From Trichomonas vaginalis G3 (lineage: Eukaryota > Parabasalia > Trichomonadida > Trichomonadidae), in NCBI RefSeq assembly GCF_026262505.1, contig NC_067205.1, forward strand, positions 24,805,693 through 24,869,692: a stretch of 64,000 nucleotides of DNA, given 5' to 3'. Under the pieces are notes generated by a model that worked only from the letters and a program-made list of their open reading frames with translations, did no database searches and was not told the DNA's origin. Position numbers and translations under genes: made by a program. Each line of letters starts with the position of its first letter. Position 1 is the first letter of the stretch. This document shows positions 59,020 to 64,000 of the stretch, in pieces.

Positions 59020-59625
59020 ACACAGGAAATAAACTTCTTCGTATATGTTTTGTCATGATTTCATCGAAATGAGTGTAAATGTTTTGTCAAACATGAGTGT
59101 AAATGTTTTGTCAAGACTTCATCGAAATGAGCGTAAATGAACCAAAAATATATTTTATGTTAGAATGTTAGATCTAACCTCATTTCTAACCTCTTTTCTA
59201 CCCTCGTGAATTTTCATGACTTCTTCGTACATGTTTTGTCAAAACTTCTTCGTACATGTTTTGTCAAGACTTCTTCGTATATGTTTTGTCAAGACTTCTT
59301 CGTAATGAGCGTAAATGACCCAAAAATATATTTTAGGTGAAGAGGTGAGATCTCACCTGTTTTCTCACCTCATTTCTAACCTCTTTTCTAACATGGTCTA
59401 AAACACACAAAACTCATGAAATTTCATACAGAATTCAATAAAAATATATTTTATGTTAGAAGGTTAGATCTAACCTCTTTTCTAACCTCTTTTCTAACCT
59501 CTTTTCTAACATGGTCTAAAACACACAAAACTCATGAAATTTCATACAGAATTCAATAAAAATATATTTTAGGGTAGAAGGTTAGATCTAACCTCTTTTC
59601 TAACCTCTTTTCTACCCCAGTTATT
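59020..59625. promoter_or_regulatory. GATC-cassette cluster, left flank (four copies)
   Basis: Palindromes at about 59168, 59346, 59464 and 59581: three GTTAGATCTAAC and one GGTGAGATCTCACC. Each has TTTCTAACCT half-sites on the right and a TAAAATATATTTT box on the left, so they point leftwards. Between them are repeated GACTTCTTCGTA/GTAAATGTTTTGTC strings. No gene. Confidence 0.65.
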
Positions 59626-60540
59626 TTATAAGCGTTTTACATGGTAAACGTTATGAATTCGTGAGACTCTAAACAATTTTGTGGCTTCTATTTCTTCGCT
59701 GAGGATATCGAATGTTTTAACTATGCCGAAAGTCTCTTTATATTTCTTCTTGACGTCAGATAGAAGGAAATCGTCAGCAGTTGGATAGTTTTTGTTCAGA
59801 AATTCTAACATGTCCATTTTATCTTCTGCTGGCTTTTCTGCTTCTTTCTTTAAGTCAGCATAGTCGTTTCGCATACGTTCTATCTCTTTGACGGAGTAGT
59901 TATATCTCCTCATTGCTGCTTTACATTTAGAACATTGTGGGTTCATTTTAGCATTGTACATTGAAATTTGTCCTGCAAGTACAACTATAGCGTCAATGGT
60001 TTTCTTTAACTCAAAACATGCAGGTCTTATTTGTTCATTCCATATTTTACCTCTTCTATCTTTATCTCTTATCTGCCATACACATTCAGCAACTAACGAA
60101 ACAAAGTTGTCGTAGGTCTTAAATTCTTCAGATTTATATATGTCAGAGATGTTCTTATATACCATGTTGCAATCTTTGTCCATAACCTTATGGTTGCAAT
60201 GAAATCCAAGAAACTCATAGTTTACCTTTCGTATGAACTTCTTTATTTCTACCGAGTCGGTTGCTTTGACTTCTATTTCATCGAATTCTGGAATAGTTAG
60301 TTTTTGTTGTTGGATTTCAGGCAATTTGGGCAAATGGTCGATGAGGTCCTCCATTTCATAAAGATATTGTTCATTTGTTTCATCTTTTGCAGTGCAATCT
60401 AAATCTCCTTGGAGAAGTTCCTGCTTTATCTTCTGGATTTCTGTTTCGAAAGTATATGAAGAAGGAATGAAGCTTTTCATTTCTACTAACATTGATGTTG
60501 GGTTCATGACTAACGAGTTTGGTGAAGTTGTTGCTAACAT
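59626..60540 (-). CDS. Conserved helical protein with CxxC, C copy
   Basis: The protein has 304 residues and looks whole. It is the homologue of 24859-25800, with the same CSKCKAAMRRYN motif and charged C-terminal helix; it lacks about nine N-terminal residues. GATC cassettes lie on both sides, as in B. Retention of an open frame while the neighbours decay suggests recent activity or selection. Confidence 0.6.
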   Translation of the reverse strand: MLATTSPNSLVMNPTSMLVEMKSFIPSSYTFETEIQKIKQELLQGDLDCTAKDETNEQYLYEMEDLIDHLPKLPEIQQQKLTIPEFDEIEVKATDSVEIKKFIRKVNYEFLGFHCNHKVMDKDCNMVYKNISDIYKSEEFKTYDNFVSLVAECVWQIRDKDRRGKIWNEQIRPACFELKKTIDAIVVLAGQISMYNAKMNPQCSKCKAAMRRYNYSVKEIERMRNDYADLKKEAEKPAEDKMDMLEFLNKNYPTADDFLLSDVKKKYKETFGIVKTFDILSEEIEATKLFRVSRIHNVYHVKRL

Positions 60541-60723
60541 GTTCTTACAATAAAAATAAAAAATATTTTTTTAAAAAAACTAACTTTATTTTTTATGTTT
60601 TTTGTGAAAGTGTCAAAACTCATGAATTTCGAGAGTTTTCTACGATGTTAGAAAAGAGGTTAGAAAACGTGTTAGATCTAACATGCTAACATAAAATATA
60701 TTTTTTGGTGGTACGTCGGACAT
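60541..60723. promoter_or_regulatory. Promoter, GATC cassette and MSDVPP start
   Basis: The T-rich promoter of the minus-strand gene is followed by a cassette (GTTAGATCTAAC at about 60670, then ATGCTAACATAAAATATATTTT). Immediately after that, GGTGGTACGTCGGACAT encodes the minus-strand start MSDVPP, which abuts iteron locus 2. Confidence 0.6.
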
Positions 60724-61124
60724 TGTTCTGAAACAGTACAAATATTGTTCTGAAACAGTACAAATATTGTTCTGAAACAGTACAAATATTGTTCTGAAAC
60801 AGTACAAATATTGTTCTGAAACAGTACAAATATTGTTCTGAAACAGTACAAATATTGTTCTGAAACAGTACAAATATTGTTCTGAAACAGTACAAATATT
60901 GTTCTGAAACAGTACAAATATTGTTCTGAAACAGTACAAAAATTGTTCTGAAACAGTACAAATATTGTTCTGAATCAGAACAATTTTTCTCACAAATTGA
61001 GAGCTTTGACGGGAAATTTGTTCTGAATCAGAACAAATATTGTTCTGAAACAGTACAAGTATTGTTCTGAAACAGTACAAATATTGTTCTGAAACAGTAC
61101 AAATATTGTTCTGAAACAGTACAA
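60724..61124. promoter_or_regulatory. 22-bp iteron locus 2 with central palindrome
   Basis: GTTCTGAAACAGTACAAATA units start at 60725 and recur every 22 bp: eleven copies plus one that is a perfect palindrome GTTCTGAATCAGAAC (60967). After a 38-bp core (TTTCTCACAAATTGAGAGCT, then TTGACGGGAAATTT) comes a second palindromic copy (61020) and four more units to 61122. The core is thus bracketed symmetrically by the two palindromic iterons. The right end (CAGTACAATG) supplies the ATG of a plus-strand frame, MDNIEP, and the left end abuts the MSDVPP start. Confidence 0.85.
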
Positions 61125-61125
61125 T

Positions 61126-62082
61126 GGACAACATCGAGCCATTCATGAAATTTCAAGAGTTTTCTACGATGTTAGAAAAAATGTTAGAAAACGTGTTAGA
61201 TCTAACATGCTAACATAAACTTTATTTTTCAATACTTTTTCTATCTTAAGGAAATTCATGAAATTTCAAGAGTTTTCTACGATGTTAGAAAACAGGTTAG
61301 AAAACAGGTTAGATCTAACCTTCTACCCTAAATTATATTTTTGGTGTAAATTTCATGAGTTTTCTACGAGGTTAGAAATGAGGTTAGAAATGAGGTTAGA
61401 TCTAACATTCTAACATAAACTTTATTTTTGGTGTAAATTTCATGAGTTTTAGACCATGTTAGAAAACGTGTTAGAAAAACGTGTTAGATCTAACCTTCTA
61501 CCCTAAATTATATTTTTGGTGTAAATTTCATGAAATTTCAAGAGGGTAGAAAACAGGTTAGAAAACAGGTTAGATCTAACCTTCTACCCTAAATTATATT
61601 TTTGTCTGATTTACGCTCATTACGAAGAAGTTTTGACAAAACATGTACGAAGAAGTCATGAAAATTCAACGGGTGAAAAATTAGGTGGAGCCAAAAGTGG
61701 CTCGACCTCAAAACAAGCATTTTGTGAAGAATATAGCAACCGGAAGAAAACCAGCGGTTGGTTTTTATACAAAATTCAACGGGTGAGAAAAGAGGTGAGA
61801 AAACAGGTGAGATCTCACCTCTTCACCTAAAATATATTTTTGGTTCATTTACACTCGTTACGATGAAGAAGTCTTGACATTTTCCCGACTGTTGTCAAAA
61901 TGTCATGTTGTCACCATTTTCAAAAAGATGTTAGTTGACCGAGGGACCGAGGGACCCCTTCAGTAAACATCTCATTTTAACTCACTTTTTTTCTATCTTA
62001 AGGAAATTCATGAAAATTCAAGAGGGTAGAAAACAGGTTAGAAAACAGGTTAGATCTAACCTCTTCACCTAAAATATATTTT
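61126..62082. promoter_or_regulatory. GATC-cassette cluster, right flank (seven copies)
   Basis: Palindromes at about 61197, 61310, 61397, 61484, 61571, 61809 and 62052. Four of them (61310-61571) are in an 87-bp tandem array that repeats GGTGTAAATTTCATGAGTTT. The copy at 61809 is of the TGAG type. All point rightwards (half-sites to the left, TATATTTTT box to the right), opposite to the left flank. The 67-bp boundary repeat at 61890-61956 is included. No gene. Confidence 0.7.
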
Positions 62083-62943
62083 TCAATACTTTTTCAGCAC
62101 TTTTCCGTAGTTATATATGAAAGACAATTCGAGATAAAAGTCATAGTACAATGGTATAATATGCTGCACACCATTTGTTGTGAACCAAACTTGAAAGTCA
62201 GAGAAACTGTTACTAGGTGGTTCGTAGAATTTAGAAGCAATGTCATAAACGTCCTTACCAATACATAGAAAACTATTGTTGCTTGAACTGAAACTTGCAT
62301 GACACATAACATTTTGAGGGTCAAACACATTTCTATAAACTGTCAAATCTGCTGGTGGATGTATAAATTGAAATGGACCATCTGGTGGTAATGGTTCGTT
62401 CTGGTTTAGTAACCGAAGAAATTGTGCCCAAGAACGTTTGTCTACTTTCCAAAATAAAAACTCTGTATCTCTTGGAGGGTTAATTTCAATCTTTTGAAAT
62501 GAAACGGTGGAGTTCATCTTGTCATATTCTAGTTTCAGATAGTATGTTCCATTTAGTAAAGAGGCGTATTTTTCTTGAAATTCCCAATAGTATTTGTTCA
62601 TTTGAGTTTGAAAGTCATTTAGAGTTTTCTCAAGACTTTCGTCTGAACGAATTGTAAAGATCCTCATTTCATCAAATTTGTCTATTAGACCATCAGAACC
62701 TTTATACTGCCCATGAAAATATACTGCGAACATAAACGCGTTAGTTCTATTTGAAAACAAAACTCTTCTAAATCCTATTGCCTTTGCATCTGAAGGACTT
62801 TGAAGCCAACGAATTGGATAGTCAAACCTGTAAGCTCGGGATGAAATTTCTTCATCTGAAATAGTCCTACCAGCATTTGTAAAGATATAGTCTAACGGTT
62901 TTGTATCTGCTACTTTTGTTCTTTGTTTTTCAACCTGAAGCAT
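62083..62943 (-). CDS. Structural-type protein family, C copy
   Basis: The protein has 286 residues and looks whole. It is the homologue of 36105-36953 (DTKPLDYIFTNAG, YRFDYPIRWLQSPS, FSSSNNSFLCIGKDVYDIAS, DFQVWFTTNG). The start follows TTTTTACATATATTAAATG. In B it is divergent from a fibre gene; here it lies behind the truncated polymerase in the same direction. Retention in all three elements marks it as important to the family. Confidence 0.6.
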   Translation of the reverse strand: MLQVEKQRTKVADTKPLDYIFTNAGRTISDEEISSRAYRFDYPIRWLQSPSDAKAIGFRRVLFSNRTNAFMFAVYFHGQYKGSDGLIDKFDEMRIFTIRSDESLEKTLNDFQTQMNKYYWEFQEKYASLLNGTYYLKLEYDKMNSTVSFQKIEINPPRDTEFLFWKVDKRSWAQFLRLLNQNEPLPPDGPFQFIHPPADLTVYRNVFDPQNVMCHASFSSSNNSFLCIGKDVYDIASKFYEPPSNSFSDFQVWFTTNGVQHIIPLYYDFYLELSFIYNYGKVLKKY

Positions 62944-62998
62944 TTAATATATGTAAAAATATATGGTTTAAAAAACGTTTTTACTTCATATTTCTCAT

Positions 62999-63718
62999 CT
63001 AACAAACATGTTGTCTGACTGCTTGAGGGTTAGGTTGGTACCATTCGAACTTGACACTTGCAATTCCTTCAATTGCATTCAAAATGTCTGAGTCGGAGTC
63101 AACCATTTGTTCTCTCTTTGTAGTCTTGAAAGCGTCAAGAAGTTTTGCGGCTGTTTGTTCATTGCCATGTGCATAGTAAATGTGACCATCCAAATCTGTT
63201 ATGGTTAATCTGAGATTGTGTCCTTTCTTATTTCCGTCTTGTATGGCAGCAAGTACACCCATGAAGCCTTCTTTGTTCTTTCCTTCGTCAAAGTTTACTG
63301 TAAAGGTTCGACCAGATGTAATTTGACTTCTAACTTCACGGTACTTTTCATATGCATATCTTGTTCTTTCCATGGGAGCATGTGTGTCTTCACCTTTTCC
63401 TTTTTTCCTTCTCAAAGGATGCAATTGTTCGTCATGTTTCCAGTAGAATCTGGCAAAGCCGTCGTGTCCTTCAACTTGAGGTTCACTAACATCGAAAGGC
63501 ATGTCCATAAGACGTTCTTCTTCTAACCTCTCTAGTCTGTTTGGATAATTTGCACGTGCTGTTTCCAAATCCATTTCGTAGCGAAGACCAGACAATTTGT
63601 CATAGACTTTTATGGGTCTTCCCTTCCTATATTTAAACTTCTTCGAAACTCTCCAACCATATCTTTGCAACTCTGCTTTTATTCTAGCAGATTTTCTATC
63701 CATTCTATATGGGGGCAT
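62999..63718 (-). pseudogene. N-terminal part of lineage-2 PolB, C copy
   Basis: About 235 codons equal to the N-terminus of the B polymerase gene (MPPYRMDRKSARIKAELQRY, KVYDKLSGLRYEMDLETARA). The polymerase catalytic part is absent; the sequence switches to that of the structural-type gene. Element C therefore could not encode its own full polymerase from this copy. Confidence 0.75.
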
Positions 63719-63746
63719 TTTTAAAAAATAAAAAAATATTTTTTCT

Positions 63747-64000
63747 TTACTTTACATAACCGCCTGCTGCCATAAGTCTTTGACGCCAACCCATACCAGC
63801 CAATGAAGGTTGACTTGGTTTAGTTTGGAAACTAAACTTTGGTTTTGGTTTATCTTCAGTTTTTGGTTTTTCTTCTTCTATCTGTTTTTCGTCACTTTTC
63901 AGTTCCTTTGACTTTACCTCACTTGCAGGAACAGTTGTGTCGTCAACATCTTCATAAATATCATATGCCATTTGTTTTTGTTTTCCTTTCAACTTTTTGT
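63747..64000 (-). CDS. Lysine/proline-rich protein, C copy, cut by window edge
   Basis: The C-terminal 84 codons match 32351-32935, including the KPSQPSLAGMGWRQRLMAAG end. The N-terminus is beyond the right edge. Confidence 0.6.
   Translation of the reverse strand, partial: KKLKGKQKQMAYDIYEDVDDTTVPASEVKSKELKSDEKQIEEEKPKTEDKPKPKFSFQTKPSQPSLAGMGWRQRLMAAGGYVK

Larger units (their letters stand above)
46424..64000. mobile_element. Polinton (Maverick) C, right end outside window
   Basis: A close relative of Polinton B. The left end is a long perfect palindrome of terminal DNA (outermost bases AGGTCAGG, beginning with AG as Polinton ends usually do), then methylase gene pieces, then the capsid/helicase/ATPase block in the same order as B. 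The right half differs: KilA-N/T5orf172 gene, GATC-cassette arrays, one conserved helical gene, an iteron locus, a structural-type gene, a truncated polymerase, and a lysine/proline-rich gene at the edge. Broken, with about 20 or more breaks, though the capsid gene looks whole. No target duplication can be checked. Recent, judging by identity to B. Confidence 0.85.

Noticed and set aside
60724-61124. CRISPR-like array
   Set aside because: The 22-bp units are directly adjacent with no unique spacers, no cas-like gene is present, and the host is eukaryotic.
61633-61830. 65-codon frame within the cassette array
   Set aside because: It covers repeat units and a GATC cassette; there is no independent coding evidence.
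1-64000. tRNA or rRNA genes
   Set aside because: I scanned for T-loop-like GGTTCGAATCC strings and rRNA-like blocks and saw none that would fold convincingly.

Overview
The window looks like nuclear DNA of a trichomonad, most likely Trichomonas vaginalis or a close relative. It is AT-rich, its host genes have no visible introns, initiator-like TCA motifs sit against the start codons, and most of it is Polinton (Maverick) virus-like DNA with smaller transposons nested inside. Host DNA is limited to about 12.25-12.67 kb and 38.75-46.42 kb: a small CaaX protein gene split by an insertion, a leucine-rich-repeat protein, a decayed uridine-kinase-like gene, an intact PPPDE (DeSI-like) peptidase gene, and small inverted-repeat elements.

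Three Polintons are present. Polinton A (1 to about 12.25 kb; left end outside) carries KilA-N and T5orf172 genes, a protein-primed family-B DNA polymerase, a major capsid gene interrupted by a 1.87-kb transposon, and small structural-type genes. Polinton B (13426-38648, complete end to end, 6-bp target duplication CAATCA) sits inside a roughly 850-bp hairpin-rich element, which itself split the host CaaX gene with a 15-bp target duplication. Polinton C (46424 to beyond the right edge) is a close relative of B with a rearranged left end and right half. B and C share one morphogenesis block in the same order: large basic/PQ-rich protein, major capsid, small antisense gene, two small/minor capsid-type genes, SF3 helicase, acidic-tail protein, charged antisense protein, packaging ATPase. 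B adds a variable module of small genes (26-30 kb), a divergent PolB, integrase, a phage-fibre-like gene and a Dam-type adenine methylase. All three elements are at least partly broken. B and C look young (near-identical over 10 kb); A is more diverged.

The regulatory architecture is the most unusual part. (1) Three divergent-gene loci (27.3-27.7, 57.47-57.8 and 60.72-61.12 kb) each consist of 22-bp iterons flanking a conserved central palindrome. The iteron sequence differs from locus to locus, but the core, the period, and the abutting start codons are kept. (2) Fifteen copies of a cassette with 12-bp half-sites around a GATC-centred palindrome, followed by a TATATTTTT-like box, occur in A, B and C, whose relatives carry a GATC-type methylase gene. 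(3) Most genes have a TTTTTAY box about 8-12 bases before the ATG, while the B-specific module uses a host-like TCAYTT initiator. Structural curiosities include a perfect 281-bp-arm palindrome at the end of C, a chain of six long hairpins, a cloverleaf like a parvovirus terminal repeat inside a host transposon, and double-hairpin mini-elements in A.
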